Shown piece after piece: positions 28,787-36,433 of a stretch of 64,000 bases of DNA. Positions within the stretch are counted from its first letter, which is position 1; every line of letters starts with the position of its first letter. Below the pieces are notes generated by a model. It was not told the DNA's origin and did not search any database. It worked only from the letters and a program-made list of their open reading frames with translations. The translations under genes and the position numbers were made by a program. Origin of the DNA: an uncultured Verrucomicrobiota bacterium (GTDB lineage: Bacteria > Verrucomicrobiota > Kiritimatiellia > CAIQIC01 > Lenti-01); NCBI GenBank assembly GCA_937872095.1, contig CALMNW010000101.1, forward strand, positions 62,001 through 126,000, given 5' to 3'.

Positions 28787-29638
28787 ATGAATCTGCAGTT
28801 TGTCCATGCCCAGCTTGCCCGCGTCGTCTGGTCCGGCGGCGGCTACTCCCTCACCCTCGGCGCGCTGCTCCTGGCGCTCGCGCTGATCGTCGGCGGCGGA
28901 CTGGCCGCCCGCCTCGTCGCCCGCTTCCTGGGCAAGCGCCTGCCGGCCCACCTCCGCCAGTCCCGCCACGCCCAGGAACTCGCCCCGCGCAGCATCTTCT
29001 TCATCGTCTGGGCCCTCTTCCTTCTGGCGGCCCTGCGCGCCCTGGGCATCCCGCTCACCGCCTTCAACTTCCTCGGCGGCGCCATCGCCCTCGGCTTCGG
29101 CTTCGGCGCCCAGAACCTCTGCAGCAACCTCATCAGCGGCGCCATCATCCTCGTCGCCCGCCCCTACAAGGTCGGCGACATCGTCGAGGTGGACAGCATG
29201 GCCGGCACGGTCCTCTCCATCGGCCTGCGCGCCACCGAAGTCCTCACCTACGACGGCGTCAACCTCCTCGTCCCCAACTCCAACTTCCTCGCCAACACCA
29301 TCGTCAACCGCACCAACTACGACCGCTCCCTCCGCGGCCTCGTCACCATTTCCGCCGCCTACGACGCCGACTCCCGCCTCGTCGACGAAACCCTCCGCGC
29401 CGCCGCCGCCGCCCACCCCGCCGTCATCCAGACCCCCGGCAAGGCCCCCTGGGTCATCTTCGACAACTTCGGCGACAGCGCCCTCGAGTTCAAGCTGTTC
29501 TTCTGGGTCGACACCACCCGCAACAACGTCGCCGCCACCGCCAGCGACGTCCGCCACGCCGCCCTCCTCGCCTTCCGCGAGAAGCGCATCGCCATCCCCT
29601 ACCCCCAGCTCGACGTCCACCTCCCCAAGGCCCCATGA
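28787..29638 (+). CDS. MscS-family mechanosensitive channel
   Basis: This 283-aa membrane protein opens under membrane tension to release solutes. It has three hydrophobic segments. The third, FLGGAIALGFGFGAQNLCSNLISG (about residues 96-119), is the Gly/Ala-rich pore helix. It is followed by the MscS beta domain: ARPYKVGDIVEVDSMAGTVL, and LLVPNSNFLANTIVNRT, where P-N-S/x-x-F is a family mark. The C-terminal alpha/beta vestibule is present, so the subunit is complete. A 31-base-period repeat array starts 13 bases after the stop. Confidence 0.94.
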   Translation: MNLQFVHAQLARVVWSGGGYSLTLGALLLALALIVGGGLAARLVARFLGKRLPAHLRQSRHAQELAPRSIFFIVWALFLLAALRALGIPLTAFNFLGGAIALGFGFGAQNLCSNLISGAIILVARPYKVGDIVEVDSMAGTVLSIGLRATEVLTYDGVNLLVPNSNFLANTIVNRTNYDRSLRGLVTISAAYDADSRLVDETLRAAAAAHPAVIQTPGKAPWVIFDNFGDSALEFKLFFWVDTTRNNVAATASDVRHAALLAFREKRIAIPYPQLDVHLPKAP

Positions 29639-29650
29639 CCTCCCTCGGCC

Positions 29651-29836
29651 GGGAATCGCGGCTCATCCGTTTTCCACGCCGTGGAAAACTTTTTTCCACA
29701 CCGTGGAAAAATTCGCGAAAGTTTTTACGTAGCGTGGAAAAATCGGCCAAAGTTTTTACGTGCTACGTAAAAATCGCCCAAAGTTTTTACGTAGCGTGGA
29801 AAAATCGTTCAAAGTTTTTACATAGCGTGGAAAACG
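29651..29836. repeat. 31-base-period tandem repeat array, copy 1
   Basis: The array opens with GGGAATCGCGGCTCA (29651-29665). Units of the form GTGGAAAAAT or ACGTAAAAAT, then CG-variable-CAAAG, then TTTTTACGTAGC begin at 29703, 29734, 29765, 29796 and 29827, exactly 31 bases apart. A shorter first unit begins at 29681. Each unit is itself close to a hairpin; the one starting ACGTAAAAA is a perfect stem. A second array with the same opener and period lies at 46372-46495. Confidence 0.9.
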
Positions 29837-29858
29837 GCCCGGCGGCCGCCGCCTAACC

Positions 29859-31610
29859 ATGCTGCGCCTGATTCCAACCCCAACCCGCCTGCACCCGCTC
29901 GGCGGAACCTGCGCTCTGCCCTCCCCGCCAACGGCTTGCGTCCCCGACCATCTCGATCCGCGCGTCGCCAAAGTCCTCCACGAACTCTTCCCCGGCCTGC
30001 ACCACGTCGCCTGCCGCGAGCCAAACGCCGCGATCCGCCTCGAATCCGCGCCCGGCGCGGCCGAATCCTACCGGCTCCGCATCGCGCCCGATGGCCTCCG
30101 CATCGCCGCCCCCGACGCCCCCGGCTTCTTCTACGCCCTCCAGACCCTCCGCCAAATCCGCGCGCAGTCCGACGGCGACCTACCCTGCTGCGAAATCGAA
30201 GACGCCCCCGTCTGGCCGCTGCGCGGCTTCTATCTCGACGTCAGCCGCGGCCGCGTCCCGCGCCTCGACCTGCTCAAGCGCCGCGTCCGCCTGCTGGCCT
30301 CCCTCAAGATCAACCACCTCCAGCTTTACTTCGAACACCCCTTCCGCTTCCGGTTCGATCCCGCCATCGCCGGCGACAACGATGCCTACGACGCCGACGA
30401 CCTGAAGGCCCTCGACGCGTTCTGCCGCGAGCGCTTCGTCGAACTCGTCCCTTCCTTCACCTGCTTCGGCCACCTGGGCCGCATCCTCTCGCTGCCGGCC
30501 TACCGCGATTTGGCGGAAAAGGAATTTCCCGCTCCCTCGTGGGAAGCCGCCACCTGGCTCCAGCGCCTGCGCGGCTGCACCATCCATACCCGCGATCCCG
30601 ATGCGCAGGAATTGCTGCGCAAGATCCTCGCCGAATTCCTGCCGTGCTTTTCGTCGACGCGCTTCAATCTCTGCGGCGACGAAACCTACGACCTCGGCCG
30701 GCGCACGCCGGACGCGACGCCCGCCGATCTCGCCCGCCAGTACGTCGACCACGTCCGCTTCCTCCAAAAGGAAGCCGCGCGCCACGGCAAGTCGCTCATG
30801 CTCTGGGGCGACGTGCTGCTCAAGCACCCCGACGCCATCTCCGCGCTGCCCGCCGGCTGCGAAATCCTCGACTGGGCCTATTTCCCGACGAACCGTTTCG
30901 AAAAGTGCGGCGAATTCATTTCCCGCGGCCGGCCCACGATCGTCTGCCCGTCCGTGCGCGGTTTCGGCCGCGTCTTCAACGCCGTCGAGGAAGCGCGCGA
31001 CGTGCTGTCGCGCTATGCCCGCACCGGCCAGGAACTCGGCGCGCGCGGCCTGTTCAACACCGATTGGGGCGACTACGGCCACTTCAACATGCCGCCCTGT
31101 TCCCTTCACGGACTCGCCCTCGGCGCGCAACTCGCCTGGAACCCCGCCAACGACGAAGGCGCCGATTTCGACCGCGCCTTCTCGAAAATCGTTTTCGGCG
31201 CGAACGACGCGCGCCCCGCCGAACTGTTCTCGCTCGCCGGCTCCGTCCCCGAAGCCGCCGCCGCGTGGCCCTTCGCGCCGCTGAAAAACATCCCGCCGCC
31301 GGCCGATCCCGCCCCCTTGCGGCAAATCGCGGCTCAAGCCCCAATCTGGGCGGAGGAATTTTCCAAGCTCCAGGCCACCGAATGGGCCGATGAAACCGAC
31401 CACGCGCAGCTCGCCCTCGCCTGCCGCTTCCTGCAATTCGGCGCGCTCGTCGCTTCCGGCGCGCCCGCCGCGCAGACCCGCCCGCTCCTCGACGAACTCG
31501 AAAAAGCGACCGCCCCCCTCTGGTTCGCCGAAAGCCAACCCCGCGGCCTGCTCGACCTCCACGCCCGCGGCTTCGAGCCCATGAGATTATTGTTGGAGAA
31601 TCGACCATGA
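29859..31610 (+). CDS. Glycoside hydrolase family 20-like beta-hexosaminidase
   Basis: The 583-aa protein has the GH20 pattern. A small N-terminal alpha/beta domain ends PDAPGFFYALQTLRQI. The TIM barrel starts PLRGFYLDVSRGRVP, and the catalytic Asp-Glu pair is in FNLCGDETYDLG (D274-E275). Such enzymes remove terminal N-acetyl-hexosamine by substrate-assisted catalysis. No signal peptide is seen, so it is probably cytoplasmic. The region between barrel and C-terminus is helical. The gene overlaps the next one as ATGA. GH20-related enzymes of other specificity cannot be excluded. Confidence 0.85.
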   Translation: MLRLIPTPTRLHPLGGTCALPSPPTACVPDHLDPRVAKVLHELFPGLHHVACREPNAAIRLESAPGAAESYRLRIAPDGLRIAAPDAPGFFYALQTLRQIRAQSDGDLPCCEIEDAPVWPLRGFYLDVSRGRVPRLDLLKRRVRLLASLKINHLQLYFEHPFRFRFDPAIAGDNDAYDADDLKALDAFCRERFVELVPSFTCFGHLGRILSLPAYRDLAEKEFPAPSWEAATWLQRLRGCTIHTRDPDAQELLRKILAEFLPCFSSTRFNLCGDETYDLGRRTPDATPADLARQYVDHVRFLQKEAARHGKSLMLWGDVLLKHPDAISALPAGCEILDWAYFPTNRFEKCGEFISRGRPTIVCPSVRGFGRVFNAVEEARDVLSRYARTGQELGARGLFNTDWGDYGHFNMPPCSLHGLALGAQLAWNPANDEGADFDRAFSKIVFGANDARPAELFSLAGSVPEAAAAWPFAPLKNIPPPADPAPLRQIAAQAPIWAEEFSKLQATEWADETDHAQLALACRFLQFGALVASGAPAAQTRPLLDELEKATAPLWFAESQPRGLLDLHARGFEPMRLLLENRP

Positions 31611-32572
31611 AACGACTGGCTGTCTTCGTCGCCGTTCTGGCGGCTTCGCGACTTCTTGGCGCCGCCCCCGTCCGGGTGTCGTTCCTCGACACCGACGCCG
31701 CCCGCGAGGACACCCTGCAAGTTTTCGCCGATGCCGGATGCGCATCGGCGAATCTGGATATACTTCGAAAAGCAATTGTCCACTACTACCAGACGCCGCT
31801 GGCCCTCGACACCGCCTCCTTCCCACCTACAACCAACGGCTTCCATGAATTCGCCTCCATCGACGACTTCGTCTCCGCTCTCGGTACCAACCAGCTTTCT
31901 TATCTCGGCCATCCCTTTGAGTTGAATTGCATCGATTCCGCCTTGCTCCTGGCCGCTCCGGGAATGGATGTCGCGGCAACCCTGCAAGCGCAGGATGCCA
32001 CCTACCTTGCCATCCAGGTGTACAGCAATTACAACGAGTGGCTGGTTCCGGTCGCCTCTCTTGGCGACGTCTATGCCACCGCCCACCCTCCGGAAAAGGT
32101 TCCCTTCATGGCACGAGCGTTCGGAATCGACTTCCCGGAGAAACACAAGACGCTGGAGGCGACTTTCTACCAATACCAGACCCTCCCCCTCGGGACGACG
32201 CCGGAAACGATCGCCTCCGCTACGAGGAATGCCCTCCAACGGCACTGGAAGCGTTGCGGCGTCCGCTTTTCCGACCATGTTTCCCTGGCCATGCTCCACC
32301 GCGCGCGCGCCGATTACCATCTGGCCGTGACCGATCACTTCGGCGTGCTCACTAAACGGGAAAACAACTACACCTATCTCGAGAAGACTGGCGGCCGCGG
32401 CCCCTTCCTCCGAATTGACATCCAAGATCCCGCCGACGTCGCCGCCTACTTGTCCACCGTCACCTGGCCCGACTATCCGTTCAATTACCTGTCGATCAAC
32501 GACGACTTGTTCATCGACATCCCGCTGCGGCCGGCCCCGGCCGCCTCCTCGCCAGCGCCTTTGAACCCATGA
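31607..32572 (+). CDS. Exported protein with papain-like Cys/His arrangement (unknown function)
   Basis: The 321-aa product has a signal peptide (MKRLAVFVAVLAASRLLGAA). FELNCIDSALLLAA holds Cys108 after Asn, and DHFGVLTKRENNYTYLEK has His244 followed by a 'GVL' strand and an 'EK' strand. That order recalls DUF4300-like papain/NlpC-type proteins, which would make it a cell-wall or glycopeptide amidase or protease, but this is tentative. It is co-translated with the GH20-like gene (ATGA overlap), which fits a role in amino-sugar or peptidoglycan turnover. Its base composition is slightly less GC-rich than its neighbour. Confidence 0.7.
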   Translation: MKRLAVFVAVLAASRLLGAAPVRVSFLDTDAAREDTLQVFADAGCASANLDILRKAIVHYYQTPLALDTASFPPTTNGFHEFASIDDFVSALGTNQLSYLGHPFELNCIDSALLLAAPGMDVAATLQAQDATYLAIQVYSNYNEWLVPVASLGDVYATAHPPEKVPFMARAFGIDFPEKHKTLEATFYQYQTLPLGTTPETIASATRNALQRHWKRCGVRFSDHVSLAMLHRARADYHLAVTDHFGVLTKRENNYTYLEKTGGRGPFLRIDIQDPADVAAYLSTVTWPDYPFNYLSINDDLFIDIPLRPAPAASSPAPLNP

Positions 32573-32623
32573 GAAAACGCCTTGGATAGATGCCCGATCC
32601 GCCCCGGCTCCGCAGCTCGAATT

Positions 32624-32656
32624 ATGCAATATGAATATTTTATGTTGCATTTGCAT
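32624..32656. promoter_or_regulatory. A/T-rich inverted repeat before the ATPase gene
   Basis: ATGCAA at 32624-32629 and TTGCAT at 32645-32650 enclose an A/T-rich stretch with TATTTT, and TTGCAT is repeated at 32651. It sits where a promoter and operator would be, 24 bases before the ATG at 32680. Confidence 0.35.
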
Positions 32657-32679
32657 AGCCGAGGAGTAGGCTTCCCGGC

Positions 32680-33864
32680 ATGAAGTCCGCCTACGTTCCC
32701 CGGGACATCGAGCCGGAATTGCGCGCCGCCGCGCGCCAGTTTCCTGTCGTCGTTTTGACCGGCGCGCGCCAAACCGGCAAGTCGACCCTGCTGCAGCATC
32801 TCTTTCCGAATGTGGCCTACGCCACGCTGGACGATCCGTTCACCCGGCAGGCGGCGCAAGAAGATCCCCGCTCGTTTCTGGCCCAGGCGCCGCGGCTTGT
32901 GATCGATGAAATCCAGCACGTCCCCGATTTGCTGCCGCACGTGAAGGTGCTCGTGGACGCCGACCGGCGGAATGCCGGCCGTTTCCTGCTGACCGGTTCC
33001 CAGGCATTCCCCCTGATGGCCGGACTGGGCGAAACGCTGGCCGGCCGCGCCGCCATTTTTCAACTCCTGCCGTTTTCCCATCATGAACTGGGCAACCCCG
33101 TCGTCTCCGTCGACCGCTGCTTCCAACGCATCTTCGACGGCTTCTATCCCGACGTCGTCGCGCACGGCGTAGACCGCAACCGATTTTACTCGTCCTACGT
33201 CCAAACCTATCTGGAACGCGACATCCGCCTGATGACCGCCGTCCACGACCTGAAACAGTTCCAGAACCTGGTCGGTCTCTTGGCCGCCCGGATCGGAAAT
33301 CTCCTGAATCTCAACGAACTGGCCAAGGAAGCCGGGATCAGTGCCCCCACCGTCCGGCGCTGGATCGCGCTGCTGGAAACCGCGGGCTTGATCTATCTCC
33401 TGCGCCCATATTCCGGGAATCTAAGCAAGCGCATCGTAAAGAGCCCCAAGCTCTACTTCGGCGATACGGGTCTGGCCGCCTGGCTGCTGCGCTATCCTAC
33501 GCCGAATTCCCTGCACCACGGGCCCCAGTCCGGCGCATTTTTCGAAAACCTCGTCTTGATCGAGTGTCTCAAGCACAAGGCCAACTTCGGAACCGTCGGG
33601 GAACTGTTCTTCTACCGCGATTCCAACCACAACGAGATCGATCTGGTCGTGGAAACGGGAGCAACCACCCACCTCGTCGAAATCAAGCAAACCGCCACGC
33701 CCAAAGCTGCCCACTTCGATGTCCTCCGCCGGCTGCAACCCGTTTTTCCCCGTTCGCGAGCCTGCGTGGCGACCGCCGCGGCCAAGGAAGAACGCTTGTC
33801 TGCCCAGCTTGTCGCCCGACCGTGGTCGCAACTCGCAGACTGCGTCTTTTCCGACAACCCCTGA
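32680..33864 (+). CDS. DUF4143-type AAA ATPase
   Basis: The 394-aa protein has the P-loop GARQTGKSTLLQ (about residues 28-39), Walker B LVIDEIQHVP and sensor LLTGSQAFPLM. A winged-helix-like segment follows (LNELAKEAGISAPTVRRWI). The C-terminal DUF4143 part has YFGDTGLAAWLL and the PD-(D/E)XK-like NEIDLVVETGATTHLVEIKQ. These proteins are common, often multi-copy, with unknown role. GAGGAGTAGG lies before the ATG. Alone on its strand, with an A/T-rich upstream region, it may have been acquired horizontally. Confidence 0.92.
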   Translation: MKSAYVPRDIEPELRAAARQFPVVVLTGARQTGKSTLLQHLFPNVAYATLDDPFTRQAAQEDPRSFLAQAPRLVIDEIQHVPDLLPHVKVLVDADRRNAGRFLLTGSQAFPLMAGLGETLAGRAAIFQLLPFSHHELGNPVVSVDRCFQRIFDGFYPDVVAHGVDRNRFYSSYVQTYLERDIRLMTAVHDLKQFQNLVGLLAARIGNLLNLNELAKEAGISAPTVRRWIALLETAGLIYLLRPYSGNLSKRIVKSPKLYFGDTGLAAWLLRYPTPNSLHHGPQSGAFFENLVLIECLKHKANFGTVGELFFYRDSNHNEIDLVVETGATTHLVEIKQTATPKAAHFDVLRRLQPVFPRSRACVATAAAKEERLSAQLVARPWSQLADCVFSDNP

Positions 33865-33907
33865 GGACCCCGGAACCGGCGGGCACTACGTCGATCGCCG
33901 ATGCGAC

Positions 33908-33935
33908 TTGTAAACACGGTTCAAACGGATAAATT
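33908..33935 (+). promoter_or_regulatory. Possible promoter of the small membrane protein
   Basis: TTGTAA (33908-33913), 16 bases, TAAATT (33930-33935), ATG 12 bases later at 33948. Confidence 0.3.
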
Positions 33936-33947
33936 CCAGATATCTCC

Positions 33948-34301
33948 ATGGATCCCGCCGCGCCCACCCAGCCGAAACCCACCCAGGCCCAACGCATCAA
34001 TCGGGCTTTCGGGCCCGTCGTCGCGGGCCTCATCATCGATTTCGTGGACCTGGCCACCTTCGGCCCCATGGGCATGTATCTCGGCCTGCCCATCGGCGCC
34101 TGCGCCGGCTACTGGATGGGACGCGCCCTGGGTCTCGAGCGCAAGGTTGCCCTGCTTTGCGCCTGCGCCGCCGGCATCTACTGCATGATGCCCGGCACGG
34201 AAATGATCCCGATCGCCACCGTCGTCGGGGCCCTCGCCCGCTACCGCGAATCCGCCCCCAAGCCCGATGCCGCGGCCCCCGAGCCCCGCACCCGGTCTTG
34301 A
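33948..34301 (+). CDS. Small membrane protein of unknown function
   Basis: The 117-aa protein has a Pro-rich cytoplasmic head. Three or so short hydrophobic segments follow (VVAGLIIDFVDLATFGPMG, MYLGLPIGACAGYWMG, VALLCACAAGIYCM). The tail is Pro/Ala/Arg-rich. Nothing in it identifies a function. It lies between a DUF4143 ATPase and a sensor-like gene, all on the plus strand but with separate promoters. Confidence 0.6.
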   Translation: MDPAAPTQPKPTQAQRINRAFGPVVAGLIIDFVDLATFGPMGMYLGLPIGACAGYWMGRALGLERKVALLCACAAGIYCMMPGTEMIPIATVVGALARYRESAPKPDAAAPEPRTRS

Positions 34302-34363
34302 TGTCTTTCCGCTTGAATCCTTAACGATTTCTGCCGATTCCCCTTGCGATCCGGTTGAAGTGT

Positions 34364-34369
34364 TATAAT
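34364..34369 (+). promoter_or_regulatory. Extended -10 promoter element of the sensor gene
   Basis: TGTTATAAT is a consensus extended -10 (TATAAT at 34364-34369). A TTGCGA lies upstream but only 14 bases away, so the extended -10 may suffice. The leader is about 34 bases with AAGGAACGG before the ATG at 34409. Confidence 0.5.
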
Positions 34370-34408
34370 ATCATTAAGAGATGAAGATTGTGTAAGGAAC
34401 GGAAAGAA

Positions 34409-35422
34409 ATGGTCTCCAAACGGCAATTCGCTTTCTCGGCTCCGATTCTGCTGGTGCTGTGCTTGCTGATCTATGCCTTGGCCGTCGCCGGCTATGCCGT
34501 CTGGTCGTACCGCGAGCACAAGGCCGCGCTGCTGGCCGAGATCGATTCCGGCCTTCTGCAGGCCTCGCGCAGCCTGAAATATCTGCTCGCGCCCGACTTC
34601 CACGACCGCGCGCTCGACCAGGATTCCATCGGCAAGGAAGAGGAACTCCGCAACCGCAAGCTCGTGACGGATTTCGGCGTCGAGTCCGGCTTCAAATGGG
34701 TCTACACCCTCGCCGAAAAGGACGGTGCGTTTTTCTTCTCCGCCCCCTCGGTTTCGGAGGAAGAGGCCAAAGAACTCGACACGTGGTACTTCTATCCCTA
34801 CGAAGACGTTCCCGACGAGTTCGTCCGCGCCTTCCGGGAAAACCGGACCGTCTACGTCGATTACACCGACCAATGGGGCACGTTCCGGTCCGTCGCCCTG
34901 CCGCAGCAATCGCCCGGCGGCCGCCGCTATCTCGCCTGCGCCGACCGCGAAATCGGCGACATCGACCGCCTGCTCCGGCACAACCTGCTGCATTCGGCGA
35001 TCGTGGCGTTGTACTTCCTCCTCGCCGGCCTGCCGTTCATCCTGCTGCTGGTCCGCATCTACCGCGTGCACACGGCCGACTTGAAACAACTCAACGCCGA
35101 ATTGCGCGCCCACAAGGACAACCTCGAGATCCAGGTCCGGGAACGCACCGCCGACCTGCGCAAGGAAACCGAACGGCTCCAGGAAGCGCTCGCCAACGTC
35201 CGCACGCTGAGCGGCCTGATCCCCATCTGCGCCTCCTGCAAGAAAATCCGCGACGACAAGGGCTACTGGAGCCAGCTGGAACTCTACATCCAGCAGCATT
35301 CCGACGCCTTGTTCTCCCACGGATTGTGTCCGGAGTGCGTGGAAAAGCTGTATCCGGAATTCGCGAACGCCGACGACCTGCCGCCGGCCGCGCCCGGCCC
35401 CGAGGCTCCTCCGCCCGCTTGA
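34409..35422 (+). CDS. Membrane sensor-like protein with Cys-rich tail
   Basis: The 337-aa protein has a membrane helix at about residues 10-33, an extracytoplasmic sensing segment (about 34-200) and a second helix (IVALYFLLAGLPFILLLV). A coiled coil (about 228-262) follows and leads to a C-terminal block with PICASCKKIRDDKGYW, FSHGLCPECVEKLYPE: four Cys in two CxxC pairs. I remember that block at the end of many bacterial receiver and PAS proteins, so it is probably a zinc-binding output or partner site. There is no kinase or cyclase domain. The frame also opens at a TTG at 34388, but the ATG at 34409 has the better site. Two secreted paralogues follow at once. Confidence 0.7.
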   Translation: MVSKRQFAFSAPILLVLCLLIYALAVAGYAVWSYREHKAALLAEIDSGLLQASRSLKYLLAPDFHDRALDQDSIGKEEELRNRKLVTDFGVESGFKWVYTLAEKDGAFFFSAPSVSEEEAKELDTWYFYPYEDVPDEFVRAFRENRTVYVDYTDQWGTFRSVALPQQSPGGRRYLACADREIGDIDRLLRHNLLHSAIVALYFLLAGLPFILLLVRIYRVHTADLKQLNAELRAHKDNLEIQVRERTADLRKETERLQEALANVRTLSGLIPICASCKKIRDDKGYWSQLELYIQQHSDALFSHGLCPECVEKLYPEFANADDLPPAAPGPEAPPPA

Positions 35423-35447
35423 CCCCGGCTGCCGACCGGAGTAGCAT
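35419..35447 (+). promoter_or_regulatory. Promoter of the first TN-repeat protein, leaderless type
   Basis: TTGACC (35419-35424), 17 bases, TAGCAT (35442-35447), ATG 7 bases later at 35455. The same promoter, base for base in both boxes, precedes the paralogue at 36434. TTGACC overlaps the end of the sensor gene. Confidence 0.6.
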
Positions 35448-35454
35448 GGTTTAT

Positions 35455-36285
35455 ATGAAAACGATGTGTCTGTTTTTGTGCCTGCTCGCCCTGTCGGCTT
35501 TCGCGCTCGCTCCGGCGGCTTCCGCCGAAAACGAAGCGTGGTACTTCCCCGACGGCCTGCTCTACGTCCCCTACGTCCAGATGTTGGACGGCGCCGGCGA
35601 CGTCGTCACCAACTACGCGGCCTTCTTCCGGAGAACCGGCACCGGGTGGAACTTCAGGCTCTACGGCGCGTCGGGCGTGGCCGCCCAGTCCAACTCGGTC
35701 GGAACGAACTACGTCACCAGCACCATCACCAACTACACCACGATCAGCAATTACGCCTTCGTCACCAACTACATCAACGTCACGAACATCTACGACGACA
35801 CCAACTTGGTAAGCGCCACCACCAACTTCGTGAGCGCCACCACCAATTTCGTGATCACGACCAACGTCGCCATCACGACCAACATCGTCGTCGTGACCAA
35901 CGTGCCCCCGCCGGCGCCGTCCGACGTGGCCGGCACCTGGAATTTCACCTTCTTCGAAGCCTGGTCCCGCACCTATGCGCCAACCGGATTTGGTCAAACC
36001 GTCAATATGACCCCCACCTCCACCAATTGCACGCTGACGCTGACCCAGGACGGGGCGGACGTCGAGGGCACGGGCACCGTCAACTCCATCCAGTATTCGC
36101 TGACGGGCGAGGTCACCAACGACTTCTTCGTCTTCACCATGCTGGCCGGTACCGCGGATTCCAAGATCACGCTTGCCGAAGTCCGGGCCCTCGTGGGCGA
36201 CGACGTCATGGTCGGCGACTACTCGTGGAGCACCACCAACGGCATCAAGGTCCAGATCGGCGATTTCTCCGCCTATAAGGAGTAG
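35455..36285 (+). CDS. Secreted TN-repeat protein, copy 1
   Basis: This 276-aa exported protein has a signal peptide (MKTMCLFLCLLALSAFALAPAASA, mature start ENEAWYFPDG). An opening domain (about 25-75) contains YVPYVQM and is followed by a Thr/Asn/Val-rich stretch of about 70 residues made of TNYV/TNFV/TNIV units. A C-terminal beta-rich domain (about 155-276) has LTLTQDGADVEGTGTV and NDFFVFTMLAGTAD. It is unknown to me. The repeat stretch includes an exact 21-base direct duplication (35813-35854 region). A paralogue lies just downstream. The start at 35455 is set by alignment of the promoter with that paralogue. Confidence 0.75.
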   Translation: MKTMCLFLCLLALSAFALAPAASAENEAWYFPDGLLYVPYVQMLDGAGDVVTNYAAFFRRTGTGWNFRLYGASGVAAQSNSVGTNYVTSTITNYTTISNYAFVTNYINVTNIYDDTNLVSATTNFVSATTNFVITTNVAITTNIVVVTNVPPPAPSDVAGTWNFTFFEAWSRTYAPTGFGQTVNMTPTSTNCTLTLTQDGADVEGTGTVNSIQYSLTGEVTNDFFVFTMLAGTADSKITLAEVRALVGDDVMVGDYSWSTTNGIKVQIGDFSAYKE

Positions 36286-36398
36286 CTCCCTCCTCTGCGC
36301 CGCGAACATCCCGCGGCGCGGTGGCGCTGCCAGATCCGCCAGTGCGGTGGCGGCACGAAAACCCCGAAAGCGTCCGCTTTTGGGTATCTTTTGTCCGA

Positions 36399-36427
36399 TT
36401 GACCTCGGCCGCCGATCGGAGTAGCAT
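36399..36427 (+). promoter_or_regulatory. Promoter of the second TN-repeat protein, leaderless type
   Basis: TTGACC (36399-36404), 17 bases, TAGCAT (36422-36427), ATG 6 bases later at 36434. Confidence 0.6.
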
Positions 36428-36433
36428 CGTTCC

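Noticed and set aside
29651-29836. CRISPR array
   Set aside because: The 31-base period is regular, but only 3-4 bases per unit vary, so there are no spacers. No cas gene is in the window.
36307-36334. Terminator after the first TN-repeat gene
   Set aside because: The GCGCCGCG/CGCGGCGC hairpin is strong but has no T-run; it is more likely a GC palindrome or chance.
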